64,000 nt of DNA, taken from the NCBI GenBank assembly GCA_027405735.1, contig JAPEHQ010000003.1:2790001-2854000 (forward strand), in the 5' to 3' direction. The position numbers and the translations under genes are program-made. Position 1 is the stretch's first letter; each line of letters opens with the position of its first letter. The notes beneath the pieces were generated by a model. That model was not told the DNA's origin. It did no database searches and worked only from the letters and a program-made list of their open reading frames with translations. Below, one piece after another: positions 12,637 to 25,039 of the stretch. This DNA is from Mucor racemosus. Its lineage: Eukaryota > Mucoromycota > Mucoromycetes > Mucorales > Mucoraceae.

Positions 12637-14608
12637 ATGGAAAAATCATCTAAAGCTGAATACGTCGCTGTACCTACCAGCGATGTTGAACAAGAAGTAG
12701 GATTACCTCCTTATCAAGAGCAAGAAGCAATTACTGCTGACAAGACAAAAAGTAATTTAGATATTTTGCCATGTTGCCACGGCAACTAATTTTTCCTCGT
12801 TTTCAATTTAGGTCGTAGACGTTTCAGATTCATGTTGATTGGTGGTGCCATCACCCTCTTGGGCTTGACTCATCTCTGCACTTCTGGACCCAATGGTGGT
12901 TTTGGTGTAAGTAATAATAGATAACAAATTATTTTGCAATTTCAGTACTGATATTAGATTCTTCTTTTCTTGGCAAAACAATAGGAAATGAAAGCCATGG
13001 TAATTAAATTAAAAATGTAACAACAATTATAGCCAAGATATTAATATATTTTATTTAGGATGCTCGCCCTCAAGACGCTCCTGAGCCTTGTGCTTTGAGA
13101 CATTTGGATCAATACAGTGAATTAAAGCATCATATGGACTTCGTGGAAGATGCTTTTGGTCAACCTCATCATGAGCCTTGGAATTATCAAGCTGCTGGAG
13201 ACCACAGACCTCATCATAAGCACCACAAGGACTTCAAGGAGAAGCATCACAAGCATCATGATGAATTTGCCTCTCTTGATGGAGAGGAAAAACCCCATCA
13301 TCGTCACCATTCCCATGGTGAAGGTCACCGTCGCCCTGAAAATGAGCAAGCTCAAGGCCAAGGTGAAGAGGAGCCTCATCATCGTCATCATCGTCAACAT
13401 CGCCCCGGAGATGAAAAAGCTCAAACTCATGGCGAGGATCATTATCGTGCCCATGGCGAGGATCATCATCGTGCCCATGGCGAGGGTCATCATCGTGCCC
13501 ATGGCGAAGGTCATCGTCCTCATCACCAAAAAGAAGAAAGTGAGAACATCGAAGGTACTGTGCAAATGTTCGATGGCGATCACAAGAAAAAGTTTGAACC
13601 CTTCTGTAAGGCTGAAGATCTCATCTCTTCTTCTTCCGTTTTTGAATTCTCTCCTGAAGAATTCAAACGTGCTGGTATTTTCTCTGGTGGTTTCTTTGAT
13701 AAGGGTAGTCATATCATTCTCTCCAAGTCCACTGATACTTCTCTCAAGAACGTTAGAGTCAAGGTTACTATTTCTGCTGGTCGTGATGATCTTGCTCAAG
13801 AAGTCAAGGTCTCTGCTTTTGATCATGATGGTGAATACTCTGTTCAAGTTGAACATGGTTATTTCCATCATCCTCGTCGTCATTCTATCAAGAATGCTGA
13901 AGAAGGTGGCGAAGAAGAAAAGGGCCCCAAGAAGGAAAATTGTCTCATTTACGATGTTGCTGTTGAGTTCCCTGCTAACCTCGATTACTTTGACCAACTC
14001 AATGTCAAAGCAAAGGGCGGTGCCTTCAAGGGCGGTAAAGGCATTGAAGATGTTGAATTCGGTTCTATTAGAGCCGCCATCGGTCATGGTGCCGTTATTT
14101 TTGACGTAATTATACAAACAAATTGCGTAAAAATGTTTCATTTACTAATGCATTTTATTTAATAGGGCTTAAGAGCCAAAAACTTGTTGCTTGGTGTCTT
14201 TAAAGGTGTTGTTATGGGTACATATCAACCTAGTGAGACTTTATCTGTTGGTGCTGTCCATGGCGCTGCCAAGGTTAAGGTTGAACCTACTAGTGATAAT
14301 GTTAACATTACTGCCTCTGCTACATTTGGTCCTGCCTCTGTTGATATTGTAAGTGTTTTTTCATAATTTACAATTCTAACTACTAATTTCTTCATAATAA
14401 TCAGCCCGCTGATAGTTACAAGGGTAGATTCACCTTATTCAATCTCTTTGGTGAAGCTTCTACTGTTGAAGCTCCCAACCCAGAAGATATTCATGTTCAA
14501 AAATTCAAGCCTACTATCAAATCCGGTTATTACAAGGAAGATAATGAGAAATCCCATATTGTTGTCTCTGCCAAACTTAAGGGTGGTGAAAGACTTACCT
14601 TCCACTAA
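12637..14608 (+). CDS. His-rich type II membrane protein with adhesin-like C-terminus
   Basis: Six exons (12637-12751, 12812-12906, 12985-12999, 13059-14105, 14166-14348, 14405-14608) give 552 residues. Exon 3 is a 15-base microexon encoding E-M-K-A-M. A cytosolic N-tail of about 44 residues is followed by one hydrophobic segment (FRFMLIGGAITLLGLTHLC, about 43-61) and a large presumably extracytoplasmic domain. Residues about 80-235 are extremely rich in His, including 24-bp tandem units encoding HGEDHHRA from residue 199. The C-terminal 300 residues have repetitive beta-strand character (GSHIILSKSTDTSLKNVRVKV, VNITASATFGPASVDI), like fungal DUF4097/adhesin-type domains. The His tract suggests divalent-metal binding at the cell surface; that role is inferred. 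It converges on DRE2. Confidence 0.82.
13428..13517 (+). repeat. 24-bp coding tandem repeat (HGEDHHRA units)
   Basis: Three full units and one partial unit of CATGGCGAGGATCATCATCG(TGCC), in frame within the His-rich protein. Variation is at the third unit (GAT to GGT) and in silent sites. Copy number is likely polymorphic. Confidence 0.9.
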
Positions 14609-14826
14609 ATTATCAAATTATTTTTAAATCAGTTTCACTATTAAATTTGGATAAAATACACCATTTTATCAACCATTCTCTCTATCAAAACCCTTTGTCT
14701 ATATATATATCGTAACACTTTCCAAAGTTTCAATAGTTTATGTTTCTACTCGATAGAGTACAATATTGCATGATGATAAAATAAAATTACTACATATCTT
14801 TTTATTTCATTTCCTTTTTCTCTATC

Positions 14827-15986
14827 TTAAAAATCGTCAATATCGTCAATTTCAAACATGCCACCTAATTGAATCTTTTCACCTTCATTGAAAGCGGGCA
14901 TCCCCATATAAGGGCATGTAGAACATCTAAAAGCATCACCAAGTGAGCAACTGCCACAACCAGAGTTTTCTTTAGGTATTGGATCAACTTCAATCACTTC
15001 TTCTTCAATATCTTCCATTAAATCTAACGAAACAATATTTCCTTCCTCTTCTTCGTCACCTTCTTCTCTTCCACATGTACAGCCTTTGCAAGCTTTGCGC
15101 TTTTCATCGGTGAGATCACAATCATCTGGACCTGAATTAAACAAAAAAAAAATATGTTAAAATCATATTACTAATACATGTACAAATGGAAAAGCATACG
15201 AATTAAAGAGTCTTTGCTTGGCTTGATTTTATCTTGTTCATCTAAAAGATTATCTTCGTCTTCTAATTCCATATCGATGCCTTCGTCATCATCGTTTGTG
15301 TTGATCAACCACACTTTTTTCTTCTCGGCTTTAGTTGTTTTCGATGATTTCTTTTTGAAATTTAATGCCATTTTTTGGCCAATATTGTATGCTGGCTTCT
15401 TTGCAGAAATTCGGATTAATCCAAATTTTCCTGAAAAACGAGATTTCATGCCTTTGTCAAGCCTTTCCTGTGATATGCCCCATAATTGAAAGAATGAATT
15501 CAAATCTTGATCTGTTACTGGTAAGATTTCCTTGGAAATTACATTAACAAATCCAGTTAGTTTTAACAGGGAAACCAGCTCTTCTTCTTTACGAGATATA
15601 GGACACACTGTATTACTAAGGTTATGTAATAGAATGGGTTCCTGCAAGATCAATTGACCACCATTCTTCAATGTTGCAAGGTAGCGAGATAAAATCTCTG
15701 GTGTGTGAATTGAAACAGTAGGTAAAAACAAATTGGAACAAATTCTATCAAAGCTATTATTACGCAAAGGTGCTGTTTACAAAACTATGTTAATATGGTA
15801 TTTTGATAAAAAAAAATATGAATTCATAATTGTACCATTGGCAACTCTTTCGATCACTTCAAATAATACACTGCCATTGCTGCCTACTTTTTGCGCAGTG
15901 TTGTTTTTAATTTGCATAAATGATGTTTCATTAACAGTTACAGGAGCTGTGAAAAGAATTGAATCATTTACAAATGCTTCTATCAT
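14827..15986 (-). CDS. DRE2: Anamorsin/CIAPIN1 (Dre2) Fe-S assembly protein
   Basis: Dre2 passes electrons with Tah18 in cytosolic Fe-S protein assembly. Minus-strand exons are 15986-15836, 15772-15200 and 15131-14827, giving 342 residues. The N-terminal methyltransferase-like domain includes [14 protein letters not shown] and [16 protein letters not shown] lysine-rich then acidic linker follows. The C-terminal domain carries both metal motifs: C246-x9-C256-x2-C259-x-C261 (the [2Fe-2S] site) and the twin CX2C motif [19 protein letters not shown]. The start was chosen because the residues from [12 protein letters not shown] onward resemble the family; two upstream frames lack support. It is tail-to-tail with the His-rich gene, 218 bp apart. 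Confidence 0.95.
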
Positions 15987-16903
15987 TAGTTTTAATGTAA
16001 GGTAAAAAAAAATATAAAGATGCTTAAACGATAACAATAAGCGATCAAGGTTTTATATTCATATCTCGGAGAAGTACTTGCCATCTCCCCGAATTCAAAC
16101 AAAAACTTGAATCAGTTGATTAAAGGTGCGCAACAGATGAAACAGCACTTGTCATTATGTGAAATGTCCGCATTTGATGGTTATCTGGTAGTAGTGCCTT
16201 AAAGTGGGCCTATTGTCGACTGAAAACCATGAAAATGAAAACTAAGATTTGCTGCACCAGTTGCTTTTATTTTCAGCCTACCATAAAAAAGAGTTTTTTT
16301 TTTTGCCTTTAAACCAACTTTATTCTCCATGCAACCTTTCAAAACTAATGCATAACATACTTATTTTACTCCCTTATTTTTTTCAGCTATAACATAGATA
16401 ATATTCTACTATTATACAAGTTGCTTTAAACTATCAAGAAGGATTTTGCAGGAATAGTTTACTCAAACATCGATTTTGTTTTTGATAAATCTAGCACACT
16501 TCTGATACCTGGAGCTACACTCTCCAATAAAATTGCTAATTTTTAAAGAAACAAAGCGTATTTCGAAATTATTTTACATTTCTAGGCTTAACCATTGAAT
16601 TCACGCAGTGTATTGCGATATAATTTGGGATTATGCTGCATGATTTTAATGATTTAGCAGTAAAGTTCAAATGGGCTCACAATACGCTGTAAAGATTGAA
16701 TATACTCAGTCTTAAAGCCTCTTTTTGCCCCGAGTATTTGTGCTTAGCAAGCTGTACCTATTATAAGTGCTTGATTTTATAAATCATATAAACCAAGTAC
16801 ATAAAAACAGAGATAAGTGCCAAATAAAGCTTCGGCTTGAAAGCCTTTACTTGTGAGCCAGGCTTGGTAACGGAAATGTTGCTAGGCCTACTTACTAATG
16901 ATC
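15987..16903. other. DRE2 upstream region, no gene seen
   Basis: AT-rich DNA between the DRE2 start and the first repeat of the 17-33 kb island. No supported gene or recognised repeat. Confidence 0.5.
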
Positions 16904-18076
16904 CCTAGACACTACTAAATAAAAATAAATTGATCGCATTATGCTACCTATCCCTAAATTTATTTTATATCTCATGAAAGACTCAAAAACGCGTAAAATG
17001 CAATGCTTTTTTCTTGAAAACTGGGTTTCACTTTTCATCCCTGATCTACTTTTTTTTTTTCGCTAAATAACACCAAAAAAACATTATATGGCAATGTACC
17101 TGAGATGTTCAGCTCTAATCCAAAAATGAGTGTCCGGAAATATCCTATTTTTTGCAGTTGGTATTAATTTTTCAGTGCTAAGGTTTCAGATTTTTTACGC
17201 GTATTTCACTGCTAATGAATTGAAAACTTTGAGGCTTCATATCTCTAGAAAAAATTAAGCTATACTAACACTTTCTAATAATAAAACTTATTTGTTTTGA
17301 AGTGCTCTATAACATATTTTAATATAAAAAAATCCTGAGCACCTTTATTTTTTTATAATTTTTTTGGCATTTCTATAGTAGGTTTCAAAATATTTGTCAA
17401 ATTGAGTAGCAGTTTTTTTTTACTCATGTCATCGAGCTCACTGAGTTCTCTCGGATTCAATTTAGTTTTTTTTTTAAAATATTGATTTTTCGTGGAGATA
17501 TCCTCAAAAATTTGTACAAAAATATATTTTCATCATTTCTAGCTTCCATTTTTCCCTTATATACCCTCATCCCAAATTCTGAATCTGAAAAAAAATTGGA
17601 CAAAAATCTTGTTTTCTCTACGAAAAATGTAGCTAAAAGAGTTTACAATAGTTCGATTGATAGATAATATTTTTGCGCATCATTCCAATTATTTATATGT
17701 TAAATATGCTTATTAAAAGTGATATGTATCTTCAAAAAACATTAAAATTTTCAATTGCATTTTACGCAAAATTTAATGTGAAATGTTTGTTTGATATTTT
17801 TTTAGATGGATGCAGAATCTAAAACTGTACAGAGACTATTTAATGCGCTAGGCCGACTTACTTTGCAGCTCATGAGCCATTAAACGATTTTGTTTTTTTG
17901 AATCGTTTTTCATTCATTTCAAGAAATAAATTTTGGAACCCCGTGATAATAGGTTTTAAACTGCGATAAAAACTATTATTTTGGTTATCTCAATGAAAAA
18001 TCAACGTTTTTTGCTAAAACAAAAAAAGCAGAGTAGCAATCAATTAGATCCATCTCGTGAATACAAAAATTAAGCC
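16904..18076 (-). repeat. R1 repeat copy B
   Basis: About 1.17-kb R1 copy in minus orientation. It begins at CCCTAGACACTACTAAAT, the reverse complement of the R1 3' end, and extends to GAATACAAAAATTAAGCCC. Beyond its right edge the sequence continues into the internal repeat in the same way that the left flank of copy E does (63560-63655). That places B as the downstream terminal repeat of a large element on the minus strand. Confidence 0.85.
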
Positions 18077-18671
18077 CTGGATAATGAGTTTTAAGTTTAC
18101 AAAATAATAAACTAATATTTACAACTGCAGAAAACAAGGAAAAAAATCCCCCATCTTTGTGAATATTGATCCAGTTAATCTCCAATTATACATGATGATA
18201 AGTTTAAATGTATCCTGTATAAAAATTTATATTTCTACTTTCACAAATTACTGTGAATTGAGAAAACCATCAACAAAACGTGATATTTCTGTCCAATAGA
18301 ACCACCTGTTGTGTCGTATATTTTCATATTTGATAAATAATACTTAAAAAAAAAAAAGAATACAGTTAAAGGAGAATGAGTAATGAATCATGTCTTTAAC
18401 TGTATAATAAAAACAAGATATCGTTTATTTAGATATTAAAAGTATGGCCTTTTACTGTAGTATATTGATTTGATATTGAGATCCTGATGAAAAAATGTAA
18501 TTGAAGGCACTATTGAATCATTAGATTTGTTTGATATATAGTAATCTATGGATAGAAATGGATCAATCATAATTTAATTGTGCTTGCAGAGCTTATGAGT
18601 TGCCTTGTTTTAATGTTATACCCTATATCCTCGCTCCTAAAACATATAAATACCTGATCTTTATACTCATA

Positions 18672-20311
18672 CAGTGAGTTCCAAAACCCTTTCAATGTTT
18701 TGAAATTTTGAATGAGACTAGCCATATCTTTCGCAATTTCAATCGGAGATACTTTAAATTTTTATTATAAGTAATGTGAAATATTTCCAATAATTTGCAA
18801 AAAGTCCGACCTAATTATTTAAAGTTCCGCAAAAAATATGTCAATTCAAAAACGGGTACATCATTGAAAGGGTTTTGGAAGCATAGGATAAAAATTACAA
18901 TTTAGTAGCCCACAGCTTGTACATTAACGCTGGATATCTTATAAAACAGAGAAATATGCGGAAAATATATGAGATGTTTTTCAACTTTTACCTTACCTTT
19001 TTTACTAGTAGTTTCAAGCAAAATCATCAAGATGAAAACTGTATCAGATGCCAAACGTAATGATGTTATCTCTCTGTTAAATTCAGGCCATACCGTTTCG
19101 AAAATTGCTCGTCGTGTAGATGTTTAGTCAAGCCACAGTACGTCGTATTGGAAAAAAGGCCTGTCCTGACCGAGAAAAACTTAAAGGAGGCCAACCATCT
19201 AAGCTGACTACTGTGGATAAGAGATATTGTGTCCATGAAATCACCAAAGGTGGCTTGTATAATGCGGTACAAGCCAAAAAAGAGTTTAGTCGTAATCTAC
19301 ACGTTAATGTCAGTGCGAATACTGTACGTAGGACTCTTCCGGATAATGGTTTAGGCGCATTACCTAAGATAAAATAGCCAGAAATTAGTGATGAAAATGC
19401 GAAGGATTGCCTCCGCTGGTGCAAAAACAAAATTGATTGGACTTTGGAGGACTGGAAACGTGTTATATTTACCGATGAGGCTAGAATTAACCGTTTTAAC
19501 TCTGATGATTGTATTTGGTGCTGGAAAAAAGACAACGAGGAGATAAAACCTAGGCATACCAAAAAAACAAGAAAACATAGAGATGATCGCATCATGATTT
19601 GGAACACTATTTCTTGGTCTGGTGTTGGCTGGTTGTGCAAGATCGAAGGTAATATGAACTCTGAACTATACAAAACTATTGTTGATGACGATTTGGAGAA
19701 ATCCATTGACGATATGTGCCAAAAATTGAAGTTACGTCGTAATCAAGTCATTCTTCAGCAAGACAATGATTCCAAACACACCTCGAAATTAATGAAAAAA
19801 CACTTCGAAACAAAAGAATATAGAGTAATGTCATGGCCAGCACAATCCACAGACCTCAATTCCATTGAAAATATGTGTAGGTTATTGAAAATCCGTTTAA
19901 ATGAATATGATACACCTCCAGAAGGCATGAATGACATTTGGAAGAGAACACAAGAGATTTGGTAAGAAAAAATACCAGTTGAGGAATACCAAAGGGTTAT
20001 TTCGAGTATGCCTAATCGTTTGAAAGCTTGCATCAAAGCAAAGGGTTACGGCATTGATTATTAACTGCGTTTAAATAAACTCCAATTTTTTTTTGATAAT
20101 GCTTCCAAAACCCTTTCAATGATGTACCCGTTTTTGAATTGACATATTTTTTGCGGAACTTTAAATAATTAGGTCGGACTTTTTGCAAATTATTGGAAAT
20201 ATTTCACATTACTTATAATAGAAATTTAAAGTATTTCCGATTGAAATTGCGAAAGATATGGCTAGTTTCATTCAAAATTTCAAAACATTGAAAGGGTTTT
20301 GGAACTCACTG
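18672..20311 (+). mobile_element. Tc1/mariner transposon with 213-bp inverted repeats
   Basis: A complete 1640-bp element starting CAGTGAGTTCC and ending GGAACTCACTG, flanked by TA on both sides (18670-18671 and 20312-20313). Terminal inverted repeats are 18672-18884 and 20099-20311. The uninterrupted target exists near 62030 (reverse: CTCATAGTTTGAC), so the TA duplication is demonstrated. Each long inverted repeat also begins and ends with the same 19-bp motif in opposite orientation. The transposase inside is broken, so mobility would need a helper. Confidence 0.95.
19032..20064 (+). pseudogene. Tc1-family DD34E transposase, frameshifted
   Basis: The reading frame starts MKTVSDAKRNDVISLL at 19032 with the Tc1 helix-turn-helix (GHTVSKIARRVDV). 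One extra T near 19121 shifts the frame, which continues at SQATVRRIGKK. In-frame stops follow at 19375-19377 and 19963-19965. The catalytic triad can still be read: D in IFTDEARI, D in ILQQDND, and E in NSIEN with 34 residues between the last two, the Tc1 DD34E spacing. The final stop is TAA at 20062-20064. The three lesions make it non-functional as written. Confidence 0.92.
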
Positions 20312-20509
20312 TAGTTTGACATCTTCATCCTTTTTTCCTTATAAAAATACTTAAATTCACTACGGCCGACCTGTCACTTCACAAGATAATTTTGTTGTGC
20401 CCAGGTAAGCTGCACACTATAGCTTGAGCTGTTGTGCCCACTGAATATGGCTAAAAAGATAACATGATGCACATGGGCACAACAAAAGAAACTGCACACG
20501 AGTACAACG

Positions 20510-20670
20510 CTAAGCTTGTATGTGCATAATTATAAATTCTGTTCATGTGCATAATAATAGAATTGCCCATAAGCATATAATTATCCTCCCTATCTGTGCA
20601 TGATAATAAAATCTGACCATGAGCATAATGAGCTGATCGTATGAGCACAAATTGATTTACATATGAGTAT
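20510..20670. repeat. Degenerate about 25-bp periodic array of ATGNGCATAAT
   Basis: Cores resembling ATGTGCATAAT or ATGAGCATAAT recur near 20520, 20544, 20569, 20595, 20620, 20641 and 20663, spaced about 21-26 bp. TGTGCCCA/TGGGCACA motifs lie in the adjacent 20390-20490. The same array is kept in copy Z (about 61685-61810) and, broken by an inversion, in copy Y (about 26440-26530 and 26885-26960). Confidence 0.7.
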
Positions 20671-20799
20671 CGTGCCGTTCTCAAAATTCCATTGCATTTT
20701 TTTTACAGGAATGGGTTTTTAAATTACATTTGTTTTTATTAATATAGATTATAGACAATACAATTCAATACATTGTTGATATAGAGTAATACATGCAAC

Positions 20800-21162
20800 T
20801 AGGATTTCACAAACAACGCATCGTATTACGGTTAACCGAGTTTGACTGCTTTAACGGGCCGTTTTTTATGCAAACTCGAATGAAGGTATTCGAGTTTCTT
20901 CTTTTCTTTTTTTGTTAGCTAAGCTCGAAAACAGGATTGAAAAAATACTTCAAGTTGTGAAACTGTCAAATATGCTATTATCAATTCATAATCCCATATT
21001 AACTTGACAAGGTTGCTATTAACAGCCTCCTTAAGGCAAACCAATACTTGCTCCCACCCCGTTTTTTATCTGGGTTACAAAAGAACGGGCCGTTTTCCAA
21101 CTCGAATCGAATGGCCGTTTCCGTTAAAACTCGATTCAAACTCGAATCGAAGCCCATTCCTA
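20800..21162 (+). mobile_element. hAT-like MITE, 363 bp, copy 1
   Basis: A 363-bp non-coding insertion starting TAGGATTTC and ending GCCCATTCCTA, flanked by the exact 8-bp duplication CATGCAAC (20792-20799 and 21163-21170). Eight-base duplications, TAGGA-type termini and subterminal CGGGCCGTT/TCGAGTTT repeats are typical of hAT-superfamily elements. The empty site is preserved at about 61575-61590. An open frame inside it is not a gene; it also occurs unchanged in copy 2. Confidence 0.9.
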
Positions 21163-23834
21163 CATGCAACAGCCAATATATTTATGATTATCATCATTTG
21201 TAAATATGTTTATAGCTATAATATTTACAGCAACAATAGTTTTTGCTCGAGCATAAGCTTAAATAAAACTTACTGCTTAAATTTATATGCAATCCAAATC
21301 TAAGATTATAGATGTTGCTTTATCACACATAAAATTTAAACAAATTAACCTTCTTTAAACTTACTGTTTTAGTTTACGATTATCAGCTGTATGTAAAAAG
21401 GTTTGCTTTCAAGTATAGCTGCGATCATAACTATGGTTATTAAGCAAGACATTAGATTATTCTTTTTTTTTGTTTCTATATCATTTAAAATTTTATCACT
21501 TTTCTGGAACATTTTGTGGGTTTGTAACTAGTTCTACTTTTTCATTGATTAGATATAAATATCATTATTGCCTTCGATTTGATCTAATAATTAAGAAATA
21601 CATCCAATAATACAGTAGTAAATAATGATATTTGATTTTAAAATGCGATTAAATGAAAATATCAGTCTCTAATATAACGACTGCTACCTAGTATATTGAA
21701 AAAATTAGTCCCTTATGTTAGAATGCGTATTTAGATAAAAGAAAAGAATACCAGCTTGATCGTCTGATACTGTATGCCTTATCAAACGGTGAATATATCC
21801 TTGAAGTATGAAAAAAAAGAGAGAAGTAACACACGTAGAAAAGAATTATTTTCAAGGCTTTACATTATTTAGCGCATTTAAAACCCTGCTACATTGCACA
21901 TTTCAACCAATGTAAAAGCAACATTACTGCGCATGAACCATAAACTAAACAAATAGATAATATCTATAACCATAGAAACATACATTTTTCTACCAGAAAA
22001 ACCATCTGCCATATCATACATTCATTAAAAAATTGCAAAAGCGAGCCCGTAGAACGACGCCGTAATTAAGCATAGCAAGATTGAACGGCTAAGTCTCTTA
22101 TACTATGGTATAAAGTTTTAAATAAAAATGCGCTTTTTTTTATTTTTCTTATATTTAACCAGGTACGGTCTGAAAATTCAGTCTTTGTAGCGGACAATTT
22201 TGGTGACTCATTTTATCCTTACCAACATTCATGATTTTTATCAAAAAATAGAAAAATCAAATTTTGATACCAAAATCAACGTTTAAATATACTACATTGT
22301 GAGAGAAAATTGTAGCTATAAATAATACAGATTTTATAAAAGCTTAATATTAAATGTTAAGTAATGAAAATTTGTACTTTTGGCCCAAAAACGGTTTTTT
22401 GATTAAAGGATTTTCATATAATATTTTAAAATAAAAATGTTTGTTATTTTTTATTGAGCAAATAGAGCGCTAAATTCTGTATATGTGTATATTTTTTGTT
22501 TTTATAATTGGTAGTATAATTAACTCTAGATTTGCAAAATCAGAAAAAAAAATTAAAAAATGTCAAAATTGATGATCTGGACAAGAATAATTTTCGAAAT
22601 TAATATTCCGCCTATAAGCCCTGTAAGTCTTAAAAATAAGAGATTTTATAATACTTGAGAACTTTTTCAAGAATTTACGATGCTGTATCCACTTGATTCA
22701 GACTTATTACTGTAAATATTTATACATACTTTTATAATCACCAATTTTTCTGCAGGTATATATCGAATTTATACCAAAAAAGCATTGATTATAACGTAGA
22801 TGATGGAACAAACTGATCAAGTCTTGGATGCTTTTTTTGTCCGAGAAAAATAATATTATATCGCGCTCTAAAATTAACAATTAATAATTTATTTCCAAAT
22901 AAACAATAGGAAAAACATGTACTTGCACCTGCTACTTGATTTCAGTTTATAAAGAATATTGGTCTTTTGGCTGTAGTTTTATACATCATAAATAAAAGAT
23001 CTGATGAAAGAGTGGAGAAGAAAACCGAAAAATAATTTTAAATCAGTCGATTTGGTGTGTTACAAACAGAAATTTACAAAGGCATAAATGCTTTTAGAGT
23101 TGCAAAACAGGTTGTTGTCGTTGTTCCCATTTGGTCTCCGAAAGAAGAACATGGGCAGAACTCTTTCAAACCTCAAACCTCAAACCTCAAACCCCAAATT
23201 TCAAATTGATATATCTCGTCAATGAGGTAATTTTGTCAGATCAGAGTAACTCACATCTGCTTCAAACCATTCAAATTATTTTCGTTATTAATTATATTAT
23301 TTCAATAAATAACGATGTTTACTAAAATAAAAAAAATATAAATAATAAAAGCGGTTGAAATACAATTATAACCAGCTAAAGTGTTTTATTACAAAAGATT
23401 TCTGAAGAGTTAAATAATTGAAAAAGTATGAGGGTATTTATATTGATTTGGAAAACTTGGATACCATCAGACTTACTGTAAATGGATTTATGTTTAGTAA
23501 TATTCTAGTTTTGAGTGCATTGTTGTTGATTTAATATTTTAAGGGGTAAATCATGCAGAACATTGGCCATAAGTGATTGATGTCAGATTTGACAATATCG
23601 ACCTTTTGGAAAATGGTTGTTTATTATTGTTATATCTATTTTATGTAACCTCGAATTAAGGAGTAATTTTTATATGCTTGAATTTTATTTATATTGATAG
23701 TGCAACTTCAATATAGATGAGTAGTTGACCAAATTGATATCTTTGTTTATTATTATTATTGATCTGGATAGAATCCTGTTTTGATATAATATATTGTATG
23801 TCATTTGTGTAACTGATTGCACTGTGATCAAGGG

Positions 23835-24300
23835 TGTGGAATAGCCAGAGATATTCACGGAAAAAAAGTATAAAAAAACAATAGGAATTTGACTAGATAA
23901 CATTAGAGTTTTATTATCAAGTTAAATTCTACTTGAGGACTTTTGTAATAAATAAATGTCCTCTTTATATAGTTTTCATCAGAGAGATTAGGTAAGCGTT
24001 CCTAGGTCCATACATAGCCAATAATACCCCTTGTAAGACATAAATCTTGATAGTAACCAATCGATGTATTCGTCGAGTTCATGGGTCCTTGATCATAATG
24101 GTGTGATTAATAAATCCACATTATGTTGATTGGCCTTTAACTATAAGTTGCTAGGATAGAAGCTTGGTAGAAAATTTATATTATTATGAATCAGCATATA
24201 TCATGTAGTAGTATAATGTCTATTCATTCCAGCTGCACTTTAATTGAGAATCAGATGAAATGGAGATCAATATAGTGGATAAATATGTACATATTCCACA
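23835..24300. mobile_element. Solo LTR L1 (466 bp)
   Basis: Starts TGTGGAATA and ends TATTCCACA, a perfect 9-bp terminal inversion of TG...CA type, flanked by the 5-bp duplication AAGGG (23830-23834 and 24301-24305). Copy Z has the uninterrupted sequence near 58590-58605. No internal retrotransposon domain remains. Its start resembles Ty1/copia termini; superfamily is uncertain. Confidence 0.9.
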
Positions 24301-25039
24301 AAGGGTACTATCGTCTACACGACATGTATGGTTCAAAAAGGTATTTCATATTTTTAGCATGCGTTTGTTATTGTGTTTAATTGAAACGTTTGTTTATTAT
24401 TGTTGTTCACATTTCAAGTGGCATCATCATATTTTACAATATGAGCGACACTTGGAAATTAGGTTGTTTTATTATTATCAAGCGTTTTTAGTATGTAATT
24501 CCACTGCCTGGCCTATTATATTGATTTGACATTGAGATCCTGAGATGTAATTTAAGGCACTATTGAACCATTAGATCTGTTTGATAGTAATCTATGAATT
24601 TAAATGGATCAATCATAATTTAACCGTGCTTGCAGAGCTTGTGAGTTGCCTTGTTTAATGCTGCACTAAATGTGCTTGGATGTTGATTCGATAGCTACTT
24701 GATTGATTAACCGTTGGGATGAAATAATATGGTGTTATAATTGAAGTCCAAGCGTTTTTGGTAGTTACTAGATTAAACTTGATACGCTAGGAGTTTCTTA
24801 TATCCGATATCAAGACTTTGCATTTCAATTCATGACGTAGTTAATAGATTGTAGTACGATGTATTGATACTGTAGAAGATAATAACATATGGTACTTAGT
24901 GGCATACAACATAGTATATGATTCGTATTTTTGCCAATGGTCACTCTTCCAATGTTTATATGTATACTTATGATAACCAGCTAAAATACAATTAGAACTA
25001 GATATATCTATTTAAGTATATGTATAAGGAAAAAAGAAC

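Larger units (their letters stand above)
18077..24950 (-). repeat. Internal region of the large R1-bounded element, copy X
   Basis: Without its insertions, this stretch aligns in reverse to about 63655-58010, in order: 18077-18660 to 63655-62560, 20314-23050 to 62020-59680, 23050-23830 to 59340-58600, and 24306-24890 to 58590-58010. About 0.5 kb matching 62060-62560 is missing. Copy X carries three later insertions: the Tc1 element, a 363-bp MITE and solo LTR L1. No coding region is supported in the backbone. It stops resembling the family near 24950, before reaching a second R1. Confidence 0.8.

Noticed and set aside
13122..14141. Long open frames on both strands and in frame +1 over the His-rich exon
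   Set aside because: They are shadows of the repetitive CAT/CAC-rich coding exon; only the +3 frame has matching splice phases, a membrane segment and family-like beta structure.
21004..21303. 99-codon ORF and its twin at 30077-30298 as a conserved gene
   Set aside because: The shared part lies entirely in the 363-bp MITE, and the frame diverges immediately outside it. The conservation reflects the transposon copy, not a protein.
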